53,323 nt of DNA from positions 1 to 53,323 of the forward strand of contig JALOAJ010000016.1 of the NCBI GenBank assembly GCA_023228885.1, read 5' to 3'. Both the position numbers and the translations under genes were made by a program. The DNA is from Bacillota bacterium (GTDB taxonomy: Bacteria > Bacillota > Clostridia > Monoglobales > Firm-18). Numbering within the stretch: position 1 is the stretch's first letter; each line of letters starts with the position of its first letter. Below, one piece after another: positions 25,564 to 34,426 of this stretch. The notes beneath the pieces are model-generated. The model had not been told where the DNA came from. It worked only from the letters and a program-made list of their open reading frames with translations, and searched no databases.

Positions 25564-25591
25564 ATATCAATAAACTCCTTTTAACTTAGTT

Positions 25592-26380
25592 TTATTTTTC
25601 TGCGACGGCCCCTTCAACATTAGCTTTAGGCTTTGCCGTTTCTTCCTTAACCTGTTCGGCGCCGGAATTCGGTTCATCGTCATCTTCCGAGAATGATACC
25701 CCTTGCTTTCCTTCCATAACAGCATTTGCCATAGTTTCGACTATCAGCTTCACCGCACGAATTGCATCGTCGTTCCCCGGTATAACATAGTCAACCTCTT
25801 CAGGGTCACAGTTAGTGTCAACAATTGCAACCACAGGAATTTTAAGGTTTTTAGCCTCTGCAATAGCAATTCTTTCTTTACGCGGGTCAACCACAAAAAC
25901 AGCGCCCGGCATTTTTTTCATTTCTTTTATGCCGCCAAAATTTTTTAAAAGACGGTCCATTTCTTTTCTAAGCTTTAAAACCTCTTTTTTAGGCAACAGG
26001 TCAAAAGTTCCGTCACTTTCCATCTTTTCAAGCTGGTAAAGCCTGTCGATGCTTTTTCTTATTGTTTTAAAGTTGGTGAGCATTCCGCCCAGCCACCTGT
26101 TGTTAACATAAAACATTTCAGACCTTTTTGCTTCTTCCGCAATTGCCTCTTGAGCTTGTTTTTTTGTACCTACGAACAAAACGCTTTGACCTGTCTCCGA
26201 CAGCTCACGAATAAAGGCATATGCCTCTTCGATTTTTTTTGCCGTCTTTTGCAAATCAATGATGTAAATACCGTTTCTTTCGGTAAAGATGTACTCCGCC
26301 ATTTTGGGGTTCCATCTGCGTGTTTGGTGACCGAAATGAACACCTGCTTCCAATAGTTGCTTCATAGAAATGATTGACAT
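25592..26380 (-). CDS. rpsB: Ribosomal protein S2
   Basis: 262 residues. The family start MSIISMKQLLEAGVHFGHQT and the motif VVDPRKERIAIAEAKNLKIPVVAIVDTNCDPEEVDYVIPGNDD (spread over about 150-195) are clear. The last 40 residues form an acidic, low-complexity tail often seen in Firmicutes S2. An AAGGAGG site precedes the ATG, and a promoter lies about 100 bp upstream. Confidence 0.97.
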   Translation of the reverse strand: MSIISMKQLLEAGVHFGHQTRRWNPKMAEYIFTERNGIYIIDLQKTAKKIEEAYAFIRELSETGQSVLFVGTKKQAQEAIAEEAKRSEMFYVNNRWLGGMLTNFKTIRKSIDRLYQLEKMESDGTFDLLPKKEVLKLRKEMDRLLKNFGGIKEMKKMPGAVFVVDPRKERIAIAEAKNLKIPVVAIVDTNCDPEEVDYVIPGNDDAIRAVKLIVETMANAVMEGKQGVSFSEDDDEPNSGAEQVKEETAKPKANVEGAVAEK

Positions 26381-26484
26381 TAAATATTTTTCCTCCTTAT
26401 TTTTCTACCGTCCACTTTATTATATGCATGGCTGCACATAACATAAGAAGATTATAGACGTGTAAATTATTTTACAGCCAAACT

Positions 26485-26513
26485 ATTATATCACATAAAA
26501 AATGACGGTGCAA
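26485..26513 (-). promoter_or_regulatory. rpsB-tsf promoter
   Basis: On the minus strand TTGCAC (26513-26508) and TATAAT (26490-26485) are spaced 17 bp. A leader of about 100 nt follows, including a short hairpin TGTAAA-ATAA-TTTACA and a distant GGCTG/CAGCC pair. It might support S2 autoregulation, which I cannot confirm. Confidence 0.82.
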
Positions 26514-26551
26514 GCATTTTTTAACACTTTTCGCCCTTTTTTTGATTTTTG

Positions 26552-27391
26552 CTAATACTTGCCGGGCGATACACCCACAACTTTTTTAAACGCCCGAATA
26601 AAACTTGTGTAATCCCCATATCCGCATTTTGCCGCCGCCGTTGAAACAGTTTCGCCAGCCCTTAGCAATCGCTTTGCTTGTGTAATTCTTTTGGAAGCAA
26701 TGTACTTTGAAATTGTTATACCCAATTCCTTTTTAAATAAACGGCAAAGTTGATTTTCCGATATAAAAGCGTTTTGCGCAAGGGTTTTTAACGACAGCTC
26801 GTCGCTATAATTATTATTTATGTAGGCAATGGTTTTTTGAACGACATTGTTATTAACATAATATGTCCCTTTGGCGTTGCTGTTTTTTGCAAACAAGTAG
26901 TTTATATATGCCAAAATTTTAACCGAATCGGCATTTTTAATTATATCATCTGCATATTGATTTTGCTTTGTAAGCCCAAGAAACAGTTTTTTTAAAGCCG
27001 CAACCTCTTTTGCGGAAAGGGAAACCTTATTGGATATGCCGTCACCGCGCTTATAGAAGCATTCGGATAAATCCGTTTCATCCGTTGAACATGAAAATAG
27101 ATAAGCCGGGTGCACTTTAAAAACATATCTGGAAAAAACCTTGTCATTTTCAAAGGTGATTTTATGCGTTTCAAACTGATTTATAAAAAATAAATCCCCA
27201 TCCGACACCTCATAAACCCTATCATCTATCAAAAAGGTTTTTCCGCCCGATAAGCATAAAAAGGCCTCGCAACATTCGTGCAGGTGAATGCTTGGGTCCG
27301 CTTCGCTTTTGTTTGAATAAAACACCCCGTAAGTTTTTGTTTCGTTTGTATGTTTAATTGCTTTGCCGCAGCTGTCAAACGATACCTTCAC
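26552..27391 (-). CDS. AraC-family transcriptional regulator, cupin type
   Basis: 279 residues. The N-terminal cupin-like sensing domain (about 1-150) has HLHECCEAFLCLSGG, with a histidine-rich sugar-binding pattern, and GDLFFINQFETHKI. The C-terminal AraC domain has two helix-turn-helices: DELSLKTLAQNAFISENQLCRLFKKELG and STAAAKCGYGDYTSFIRAFKKVVGVSPGKY. It is divergent from the KduI fusion gene and has its own TTGCAA-17-TATGAT promoter. It most likely senses a uronate breakdown product and controls kdu genes. Confidence 0.9.
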   Translation of the reverse strand: MKVSFDSCGKAIKHTNETKTYGVFYSNKSEADPSIHLHECCEAFLCLSGGKTFLIDDRVYEVSDGDLFFINQFETHKITFENDKVFSRYVFKVHPAYLFSCSTDETDLSECFYKRGDGISNKVSLSAKEVAALKKLFLGLTKQNQYADDIIKNADSVKILAYINYLFAKNSNAKGTYYVNNNVVQKTIAYINNNYSDELSLKTLAQNAFISENQLCRLFKKELGITISKYIASKRITQAKRLLRAGETVSTAAAKCGYGDYTSFIRAFKKVVGVSPGKY

Positions 27392-27424
27392 AAATACCCC
27401 CCCCTTGCTTTGTTTGGTGTATTT

Positions 27425-27453
27425 ATCATATCACAAGTTGGTGGGATTTGCAA
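27425..27453 (-). promoter_or_regulatory. Promoter of the AraC-family regulator
   Basis: On the minus strand TTGCAA (27453-27448) and TATGAT (27430-27425) are spaced 17 bp, divergent from the kdu promoter. Confidence 0.7.
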
Positions 27454-27468
27454 CAAACACATCAAAAA

Positions 27469-27507
27469 ATGCAAAGAAATTGCATATTTTTTATGGTATG
27501 ATAATAT
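27469..27507 (+). promoter_or_regulatory. kdu promoter with palindromic operator
   Basis: The palindrome ATGCAA-AGAAA-TTGCAT (27469-27485) overlaps the -35 box TTGCAT (27480-27485). It is followed after 16 bp by TAATAT (27502-27507). A related TTTGCAA lies at 27447-27453, inside the divergent promoter. A regulator bound to the palindrome could control both directions. Confidence 0.6.
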
Positions 27508-27530
27508 CAAGGGAGAGGAGGGGTAAAAAA

Positions 27531-29159
27531 ATGATTGATTTTTCCGTACTTGACAAGGACGGCGAAGTTTTGGCAAAACAAAGGGGCTACAATATAGAAT
27601 TTAACTTTGAACGCGGGTTTAAACCGGGCGATAGGGTGGCAATAAAGCTTTCTGATTGCAATTTTATTAAAATTAAGCTTGATGATACCTTAGCGGAAAG
27701 TATTTTGTATATTCCGAATAAGACCTTTAATTTTAAGATACCATTTGAAAAGGTCGGAAAGTCATACAATCCGGATTCGTTCGCCGGAAAACCGCAAACG
27801 ATTACGGTAAGGGAAATTGACGACAATGAAGTTTACGCACACAGAAACATAGCGTTAAATTCTCTTGATTTTCCGGACGCAAGGGGGGTATATCCGCATG
27901 CAAAGGCAAATTTCGTTACCCGTGGGCATGCAAGCTTTGAGGAGCGTAATGCAATAGACGGCATGACAGACAATGACGGTCATGGCAACTTTCCATACCA
28001 ATCATGGGCTGGAGGAGCAAGAGAGGACTTGATATACACCATTGATTTTGGCAGAGAAGTTGAAATTGAAAAGTTTGTATTCTTTTTGCGGGCTGATTTT
28101 CCCCACGACACCTATTGGAAAAGCTTAGACATTAAATTTTCAGATAATTCCACGCAATCGGCAAGTTTTGTCGAAACCGGCAAAGGGCAAGAGGTGGTTT
28201 TAAAAGAAAAAAAGACAACAAAAACAGTTACGTTAACGAATTTTAAGCAAGCCGTGGTTCCCCTATCTTTTGCGGCGCTGTCGCAAATAGAGGTGTACGG
28301 TAATTATAAAAAGGAGGATTTGAGTAAAATGGAAGTTAGAAGCGCATCAAACCCAAAAGACGTTAGACATTACACAACCGAACGATTAAGAGAGGAATTT
28401 CACATCTCCGGTCTTTTCACAAAAGACAATATCAGAATGGTTTACAGCCATATTGACAGAATTATCACAGGCGGCTTAATGCCTGTTTTCCAAACATTGA
28501 AATTGGAGGCGGGCAAGGAGCTTGCGGCAGACTATTTCCTCCAACGGCGTGAAATGGGCTGCATAAACATTGGCGGCAAAGGCGTTATCACAATAGACGG
28601 CGCCGAATATCCCATGAACCCTCGCGATGGGATATATATCGGCATGGGTAATAAAGAAATTTCTTTCAAAAGTGAAAACCCCGAAAGCCCGGCGAAGTTT
28701 TATATTTCTTCATGCCCGGCGCATAAGGAATATCCAACCGTTAAAATCGACATTTCAAAAGCTAAAAAAGTTCCAAGCGGCTGTGATGACGATGCAAACA
28801 ACAGGGTTATAAACCAGTACATTCACCCTGAGGTTATGCAAAGCTGTCAGCTTGCAATGGGGCTTACGGAGTTGAAAAAGGGTTCTGTATGGAACACAAT
28901 GCCAACCCACACCCATGACAGAAGAATGGAAGTTTATTTGTATCTTGATATGGATGATGACATGGCTGTTTTCCATATGATGGGCGAGCCGCAGGAAACA
29001 CGCCACATTGTTATGCATAACGAAGAAGCAGTTATCAGCCCCAGTTGGTCTATTCACAGCGGCGTTGGAACAAAAGCATATTCGTTTATTTGGGCAATGT
29101 GCGGCGAGAACCAAGAATTTACCGATATGGACGCAGTTGCAACAAACGAATTATTATAG
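27531..29159 (+). CDS. kduI: 5-keto-4-deoxyuronate isomerase fused to an N-terminal F5/8C-like domain
   Basis: 542 residues from the ATG at 27531, behind GGAGAGGAGGGG; the open frame further upstream crosses the promoter. Residues 1-265 form a non-catalytic module. Its second half (AIDGMTDNDG, WAGGAREDLIYTIDFG, DTYWKSLDIKFSDNS) looks like a discoidin/F5/8C carbohydrate-binding fold. Residues 267-542 are KduI, which isomerises 5-keto-4-deoxyuronate from pectin or other polyuronides. The metal ligands His460, His462, Glu467 and His509 are all present. A perfect AAGGAGG (28311-28317) precedes an in-frame ATG at 28329, exactly at the domain border, so a separate KduI may also be made. No signal peptide is seen; the protein is cytosolic. 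Confidence 0.88.
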   Translation: MIDFSVLDKDGEVLAKQRGYNIEFNFERGFKPGDRVAIKLSDCNFIKIKLDDTLAESILYIPNKTFNFKIPFEKVGKSYNPDSFAGKPQTITVREIDDNEVYAHRNIALNSLDFPDARGVYPHAKANFVTRGHASFEERNAIDGMTDNDGHGNFPYQSWAGGAREDLIYTIDFGREVEIEKFVFFLRADFPHDTYWKSLDIKFSDNSTQSASFVETGKGQEVVLKEKKTTKTVTLTNFKQAVVPLSFAALSQIEVYGNYKKEDLSKMEVRSASNPKDVRHYTTERLREEFHISGLFTKDNIRMVYSHIDRIITGGLMPVFQTLKLEAGKELAADYFLQRREMGCINIGGKGVITIDGAEYPMNPRDGIYIGMGNKEISFKSENPESPAKFYISSCPAHKEYPTVKIDISKAKKVPSGCDDDANNRVINQYIHPEVMQSCQLAMGLTELKKGSVWNTMPTHTHDRRMEVYLYLDMDDDMAVFHMMGEPQETRHIVMHNEEAVISPSWSIHSGVGTKAYSFIWAMCGENQEFTDMDAVATNELL

Positions 29160-29169
29160 GGGGAAAATT

Positions 29170-29955
29170 ATGTTTAACTTAAAAGGAAAAGTTGCGTTTG
29201 TTACCGGCGCTTCGTATGGTATCGGGTTTGCTATGGCAAGCGCTTTGGCAGGCGCGGGCGCAAAAATCGTTTTTAACGATATAAACCAAGAACTAATTGA
29301 TAAAGGCTTAGCATCATATAAAGAAACCGGCATCGAGGCGACCGGTTATGTTTGCGATGTGACGGACGAAAAGGCAGTTAGTGAAACAGTTAAAAAGATA
29401 GAGCAGGAAGTAGGAGTCATTGATATACTGGTTAATAATGCAGGCATTATTAAGCGAATACCGATGTGCGAAATGTCAGCGGAGGAATGGCAGCAGGTTA
29501 TAGATGTTGACCTTACGGGTCCGTTTATCTGCGCTAAATCGGTTATACCTTCTATGATTAAAAAGGGCAGCGGAAAAATTATCAATATCTGCTCAATGAT
29601 GAGCGAACTTGGGCGTGAAACGGTGTCGGCATATGCCGCTGCAAAGGGCGGGCTGAAAATGCTCACAAAAAATATAGCGTCGGAATACGGCGAACACAAT
29701 ATCCAATGCAACGGAATAGGTCCGGGCTATATAGCTACGCCGCAAACGGCCCCCCTTCGTGAAAAACAGGCAGACGGCTCGCCACACCCGTTTGACAGCT
29801 TTATTATTGCAAAAACCCCTGCCGCAAGGTGGGGAACGCCGGAGGACTTGGCAGGTCCGGCAGTCTTTTTGGCATCTTCCGCCTCGGATTTCGTAAACGG
29901 GCACATTTTATATGTTGACGGCGGTATTTTGGCATACATCGGCAGACAGCCATAA
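29170..29955 (+). CDS. kduD: 2-dehydro-3-deoxy-D-gluconate 5-dehydrogenase (KduD-type SDR)
   Basis: 261 residues of a classical short-chain dehydrogenase. The cofactor loop TGASYGIG is at 12-19, the NNAG motif near 89-92, and the catalytic Ser142, Tyr155 and Lys159 in SAYAAAKGG. It follows the KduI gene by 10 bp with a GGGGA site before the ATG. Together the two enzymes convert 5-keto-4-deoxyuronate to 2-keto-3-deoxygluconate. The family contains related gluconate 5-dehydrogenases; the kduI neighbour decides the call. A hairpin with a T-run follows. Confidence 0.9.
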   Translation: MFNLKGKVAFVTGASYGIGFAMASALAGAGAKIVFNDINQELIDKGLASYKETGIEATGYVCDVTDEKAVSETVKKIEQEVGVIDILVNNAGIIKRIPMCEMSAEEWQQVIDVDLTGPFICAKSVIPSMIKKGSGKIINICSMMSELGRETVSAYAAAKGGLKMLTKNIASEYGEHNIQCNGIGPGYIATPQTAPLREKQADGSPHPFDSFIIAKTPAARWGTPEDLAGPAVFLASSASDFVNGHILYVDGGILAYIGRQP

Positions 29956-29972
29956 TAATTTAACACACCTTT

Positions 29973-30009
29973 AAAAGCCGCATGGCATAACTGCCTTGTG
30001 GCTTTTTTA
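29973..30009 (+). terminator. Intrinsic terminator of the kdu operon
   Basis: AAAAGCCGCA and TGTGGCTTTT form a stem with one mismatch around a loop, followed by further Ts. It lies just after kduD; the next gene converges. Confidence 0.8.
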
Positions 30010-30047
30010 GTACATAAATTCCAACTTTATGCGCCTGCGGGCGTTTA

Positions 30048-31328
30048 TTACAGCAATTTTTTTACATCATACATGGAACTGAGCACCAACCAATTTTGAG
30101 GGAAAAACCTGTTTATCGTCCAATAACTTACCCCCGCAAGGTCGTATTCCGACACAAGCCTAAGGCTTGCGGCGACATTTCGTGCATCCTCAAACCAAAC
30201 AACATGGCGTTGCTGCTGTTGGTCAACATAATTAAAGAAGGGCGATTGCGCCTCAACGTCAAATTGTATCTGAGCGCCTTCCTGCACTGCAAGCTGGGTT
30301 GCCCCCACATTTGATATTGTTTCTGCGGCGGTTCCGCTTACATACGGCACTCTCCAGTCGTACCCGTAATTTGGCATTCCCATAAGTATTTTTTCGCTTG
30401 GTATAACAGACACCGCATAGTTTAGCACCCTCCTTACCTGGTTGAGGGGCGCTACTGCCATTGGCGGACCAAAGGTGTATCCCCACTCGTAAGTCATCAA
30501 TATAACATGGTCAACAATTGCGCCGTGGAACGGATAGTCGTGCGCCTCATATAAAAGCCCTTGTTGCGTGCCGCTTGTTTTTGGCGCAAGCGCTGTTGTA
30601 ATTGTGTAGCCAAGCGGGCGCAGCCTGTCGACAACTTTTATTAAAAAGTTGTTGTAGTTTTGGCGGTCGTCAGGGTATATGTATTCAAAATCAATATCCA
30701 GCCCGAAATAGTTTTTGCTTTGCAGTATTTCAACTATATTGTCCAAAAGGGTGTCTTGCACCGCTGTATTTGTCAGTATCACATGCACAAGCTCGCTGCT
30801 GAAGCTGCCTTCCTCGTCTATGTTGGTAATTACCATCATCGGTGCAACATTTGCCTGACGCGCCGCCTGTATAAGCGGCTCATCAACCGGTGCGGACAAT
30901 GAACCGTCAGCCCTCACCTCGTAACTGAAAATGCTAAGATAGGTGAGGTATGGCAATGTTTTTTGCAGCACTTCGGCATTGATATTCGGGAACGCATAGC
31001 CGTTGACTTCTATCGTGCCGAGCTTTGGCTGTGAAACGGGTATTTTGACCAACTGCCCCACCGATAACTGCGCCGGGTTTGTAATTTCCGGATTAGCGGC
31101 TATCACATCATTTAGCGGCACTCTGTAACCTCTTGATATTGAATAAAGCGATTGCCCCGGCATCACAATGTGCGGTATTGTGTCCGTCATAATTACAAGC
31201 GTTTGACCAACCGCCAAAGAATCGGGGCTTGCAAGCTCATTGTCATCTGCAATCATTTGATATGAAACCCCGTAAGCTTGCGCTATTTTATATAAGGAAT
31301 CACCCTCTCGAACAACATATATTATCAT
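30048..31328 (-). CDS. LysM-GH18 spore peptidoglycan hydrolase (SleL/YaaH-like)
   Basis: 426 residues with two LysM peptidoglycan-binding domains (about 2-46 and 52-96) and a GH18 domain. The catalytic motif is GLDIDFE with Asp211, Asp213 and Glu215. This is the plan of Bacillus SleL/YaaH, an N-acetylglucosaminidase that degrades cortex fragments during spore germination. There is no signal peptide, as in those spore-coat proteins. A possible sigma-E-like promoter lies upstream (31351-31379). The gerA operon starts on the opposite strand 157 bp away, consistent with a germination region. Confidence 0.88.
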   Translation of the reverse strand: MIIYVVREGDSLYKIAQAYGVSYQMIADDNELASPDSLAVGQTLVIMTDTIPHIVMPGQSLYSISRGYRVPLNDVIAANPEITNPAQLSVGQLVKIPVSQPKLGTIEVNGYAFPNINAEVLQKTLPYLTYLSIFSYEVRADGSLSAPVDEPLIQAARQANVAPMMVITNIDEEGSFSSELVHVILTNTAVQDTLLDNIVEILQSKNYFGLDIDFEYIYPDDRQNYNNFLIKVVDRLRPLGYTITTALAPKTSGTQQGLLYEAHDYPFHGAIVDHVILMTYEWGYTFGPPMAVAPLNQVRRVLNYAVSVIPSEKILMGMPNYGYDWRVPYVSGTAAETISNVGATQLAVQEGAQIQFDVEAQSPFFNYVDQQQQRHVVWFEDARNVAASLRLVSEYDLAGVSYWTINRFFPQNWLVLSSMYDVKKLL

Positions 31329-31350
31329 AATTATAACCCCCTGTATAGAA

Positions 31351-31379
31351 AACTTATGAAAAAGACTTCTGCTTTATTC
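31351..31379 (-). promoter_or_regulatory. Possible sigma-E-like promoter of the GH18 gene
   Basis: On the minus strand GAATA (31379-31375) and CATAAGTT (31358-31351) are spaced 16 bp, which fits the mother-cell sigma-E pattern only loosely. It is plausible because SleL-type genes are mother-cell expressed. Confidence 0.35.
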
Positions 31380-31389
31380 CAATAATTAC

Positions 31390-31419
31390 GCATACATCCA
31401 TAAAAAAATGCAAATACTA
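31390..31419 (+). promoter_or_regulatory. Sigma-G-like promoter of the ger operon
   Basis: GCATA (31390-31394), an 18-bp spacer and AATACTA (31413-31419) match the forespore sigma-G pattern (G-H-A-T-R, 18, CATWHTA) with one mismatch at the first base of the -10. No sigma-A promoter is seen. Germinant-receptor operons are normally sigma-G controlled. Confidence 0.65.
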
Positions 31420-31484
31420 AAAAACGATTATTGTTGCAAATTTAATAAACCTGATTTGTTATTAAAAGCAGAAAGGTTGGTAAA

Positions 31485-32978
31485 ATGTCTGAGGATTTAT
31501 TCAGCCAAGACATAGACTTAGATAAAATGCCGTTATCATCGCGCAATATAAAGTCGGTTCTGTCAATAAACTCCGATGTTATATTTAGGGAGATAAATGT
31601 TTGCGGAAAGAAAAGCTTTCCAATATCTCTTGTGTATGTTGACGGGATGGTTCATAGCAAAACAATTGCCGATAATATAATAAAGCCTCTTATGGATAAC
31701 GATAAGCTGTGCGATGTGCGCAGCGAAAAAGAGATTATCGACCGTATAGAAGGGGGAATTGTTTATGCCCCTGCAATGGACACCAGAAAAAGCATACGAG
31801 ATGCGCTTTTTGATATTCTTACCGGAAGCTGCGCCCTAATATTTGACGAAGAAAATATTGCGGTAACATTTGAAGTAAAAGGCTTTGAGCAGCGGGCGAT
31901 AACCGAACCCTCAGAAGAAAACATAATAAAAGGTCCTAAAGAGGCGTTTGTTGAAAATATAAGGGTGAATACTGCAATAATTAGGCGTAGGTTAAAAACA
32001 TCCGACCTTGTTATCGAACAAACAACGGTTGGCAGGCGCACGCTGACATCGCTCGGGATAGTCTACATTAAAACAATCGCTAACGATAGCTTGGTAAGGG
32101 AACTTAAAAGCAGGCTTGATAAAATTGACATAGATGGGGCGACAGGGCTAAGTTTTATTGAAGAATACATTATAGATAATAAATATAATATGTTCCCGCA
32201 GGTACTTGCTACCGAACGCCCCGATAAGCTTTCGCGGCATTTACTTGAAGGCAGGGTGGGCTTGTTAATAGACGGAATTCCGGTTGCATACATTATTCCC
32301 AGCGTGTTGTCAGATTTTTTAAGGGCTTCGGATGATTATTCACAAAACTTTATTATCGCATCCTTTACACGCATTTTAAGGTATATATCATTAGTATTGG
32401 CGTTGCTCTTGCCTGCCTTTTATGTGGCAATTGTGACATTCCACCAAGAGATGATTCCAACCGAGCTTGCCCTGTCGATAGCGGAGTCGAAAAAGGGAGT
32501 GCCATTTCCCACCTTTGCAGAGGTGCTGTTTTTACTTGCATCGTTTGAGGTGTTGCTTGAAAGCGGATTGCGCCTTCCAAAGTCCATCGGGCAGACAGTT
32601 TCGATAGTAGGGGCGTTGGTGGTTGGCGATGCGGCGGTAAATGCAAAATTCATTTCGCCGGCAGTGGTGGTTGTTATAGCTATCACGGCAATTGCAGGCT
32701 TTACGTTGCCAAACCAGGATTTATCATATGTTGTGCGAATTTGCAGACCGATTTTGGTTGTTTTTAGCAGTATTTTAGGGCTTATAGGCTTAACATACGG
32801 GATAATATACCTCTTGTTTTATTTGGCGTTAATGGAGACATACGGCATTCCTTATTTTGCTCCTTTTTCATCGACCGATGGGAAGGGGCTGCGGGATTCT
32901 ATTATTGTTTCTCCCCCGTCATCTGTAATATTTCGACCGTTTATGTTAAGACCAAAGGATAAAAGGCGGCAAAGGTAG
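31485..32978 (+). CDS. Spore germinant receptor A subunit (GerA family)
   Basis: 497 residues, first gene of a germinant-receptor operon. The N-terminal soluble domain (about 1-280) has the family-typical VYVDGM and LFDILTGSCALIFD. The C-terminal half has four to five membrane segments with PTELALSIAESKKGVPFPTFAEVLFLLASFEVLLESGLRLP (spread over about 325-365), the strongest signature of the family, and VGDAAV. With the B and C subunits it forms the inner-membrane receptor that triggers germination. The start has AAAGGTTGG eight bases upstream. I give no subunit letter set because the ligand is unknown. Confidence 0.93.
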   Translation: MSEDLFSQDIDLDKMPLSSRNIKSVLSINSDVIFREINVCGKKSFPISLVYVDGMVHSKTIADNIIKPLMDNDKLCDVRSEKEIIDRIEGGIVYAPAMDTRKSIRDALFDILTGSCALIFDEENIAVTFEVKGFEQRAITEPSEENIIKGPKEAFVENIRVNTAIIRRRLKTSDLVIEQTTVGRRTLTSLGIVYIKTIANDSLVRELKSRLDKIDIDGATGLSFIEEYIIDNKYNMFPQVLATERPDKLSRHLLEGRVGLLIDGIPVAYIIPSVLSDFLRASDDYSQNFIIASFTRILRYISLVLALLLPAFYVAIVTFHQEMIPTELALSIAESKKGVPFPTFAEVLFLLASFEVLLESGLRLPKSIGQTVSIVGALVVGDAAVNAKFISPAVVVVIAITAIAGFTLPNQDLSYVVRICRPILVVFSSILGLIGLTYGIIYLLFYLALMETYGIPYFAPFSSTDGKGLRDSIIVSPPSSVIFRPFMLRPKDKRRQR

Positions 32979-32986
32979 GGGGAAAA

Positions 32987-34192
32987 ATGTTTAAAAAGAC
33001 AATTTGGTTTTTTGTTTTTTGGGCAACTGCATTAAGTCTTTTAGGCTGTGAAGAAATTACTCGCAGAAATGAACTTGTTGATTTGGTCTTTCCCGGCGTT
33101 GCTGCAGTTGATAAAACAAAAGACGGCAACGTTGTGCTCACCATATCGCCGAAAAGGGCGGAATCCGGCGGGTCGGGCAAGGATTCTGAAAGTAAGGAAA
33201 AATCATCGGAACAAACTCTTATGCAATCAACGGGAAAAACTGTTTTCGATGCAAGTACATTGCTTACCGCATATTCATATAAAGATATTCATTGGGGTCA
33301 AAATGAATATATAATTATAGGCGAGGATGCCGCCAGGGACGATATAATGAAATATTTGGATTTTTTTGTGCGCAACCATGAAACAAGGCTTGATACAAGC
33401 GTTGTCATAGTTAAAGAGAACACCGCCAATCAGTTGATAAAAGATACCCAAGCGTCATCGCCGCAAATAATAGACGAACTTGCTAACTTATTTAAAAACG
33501 AAGGCGAGCTTTCTTATAATAAAAAAATTGAGCTTTCCGAGTTTATTAATTGTTTAAATTGCGATTACGCCGCAACAATTTTACCTGCGGTAAGAATGGC
33601 GGAAAACAAATCATTGCAAGAGCAAGACAGCTGCGATGCCAAAGATTTGTTGCTTTACATGGATTCCTTCGCCGTATTTAAGAAGTTCGAGCTAATAGGT
33701 TATTTAAACGGCAAAGACGCGAGGGCTGTAAATTGGATTTCCGACAGTCTGCATTCCGCTACAATGCTTGCAGAGGATTCTGAGGGCAATATAGTTTCGC
33801 TGGAGGTTACCGACAACAAAACAAAAATTAAAGCAAAAATCAAAGATGGAGTGCCAAGCATAAAAGTTAACATTCGTTTTAGCAGTAATATTGCGGAAAC
33901 ACAAGGTAAAACGGATGTTTTTAAGGACGACGAGCTTATATCTTTAATAAGGCAACAATCACTACAAGTCCAAGAAGAAACGGAAAGGGTAGTGGAGCTT
34001 ACAAAGCAAAACAATGTTGATATTTTTCATTTTAGGGATGCCCTGTTTAAAAGTGAGCCTGTAAAATGGGAAAAAATAAAAGACCAATGGGACGAATTGT
34101 ATCCGAATTTGGATGTCGAAATTATCGTAGAGTCAAACATAAATCGGTCTTACCTTATTGACAGACCGGTTGGGGCTTCTGCTAAAAAATAA
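32987..34192 (+). CDS. Spore germinant receptor C subunit, lipoprotein (Ger(x)C)
   Basis: 401 residues. A signal peptide ends in the lipobox LLGC with Cys21, the predicted lipid attachment site on the outer face of the spore inner membrane. The family features WGQNEYIIIGEDAARDDI, LDFFVRNHETRLD and a C-terminal helix (WEKIKDQWDELYPNLDVEI) are clear. It follows the A subunit by eight bases, with AGGGGG before the ATG. It is the C member of the receptor. Confidence 0.92.
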   Translation: MFKKTIWFFVFWATALSLLGCEEITRRNELVDLVFPGVAAVDKTKDGNVVLTISPKRAESGGSGKDSESKEKSSEQTLMQSTGKTVFDASTLLTAYSYKDIHWGQNEYIIIGEDAARDDIMKYLDFFVRNHETRLDTSVVIVKENTANQLIKDTQASSPQIIDELANLFKNEGELSYNKKIELSEFINCLNCDYAATILPAVRMAENKSLQEQDSCDAKDLLLYMDSFAVFKKFELIGYLNGKDARAVNWISDSLHSATMLAEDSEGNIVSLEVTDNKTKIKAKIKDGVPSIKVNIRFSSNIAETQGKTDVFKDDELISLIRQQSLQVQEETERVVELTKQNNVDIFHFRDALFKSEPVKWEKIKDQWDELYPNLDVEIIVESNINRSYLIDRPVGASAKK

Positions 34193-34206
34193 GGAGCAAG
34201 TTTTTT

Positions 34207-34410
34207 ATGATAACGCTTGGAATTATTATAGTCGCTCTTTCAATTTTTGAAATTGCACAGATGCGCAAAAAAAAGTTGAAAAAGGAAATCGTTATATATA
34301 TATGCTTGGCGATTATCAGCTTTACACTGGGCGCTTTTTATATCTCAAAACCGCTTAGCAAAAGCATATCCCGTTACGCCCTTGATTTATTGGAGCGTAA
34401 CAATCAGTGA
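34207..34410 (+). CDS. Small two-TM protein, germinant receptor D-subunit type
   Basis: 67 residues with two hydrophobic segments (about 2-17 and 28-47) separated by a Lys-rich loop. AAGGAGC lies before the ATG. It sits between the C and B subunit genes, a position and size that match the small D proteins described for Bacillus GerA-type operons, which modulate receptor function. I infer the role from position and topology; the sequence itself has no motif I can name. Confidence 0.75.
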   Translation: MITLGIIIVALSIFEIAQMRKKKLKKEIVIYICLAIISFTLGAFYISKPLSKSISRYALDLLERNNQ

Positions 34411-34426
34411 AAGGTGGTAATGAAAA

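Noticed and set aside
27363..27530. 56-codon upstream extension of the KduI fusion frame
   Set aside because: It covers both divergent promoters and the palindrome; a strong ribosome site supports the ATG at 27531.
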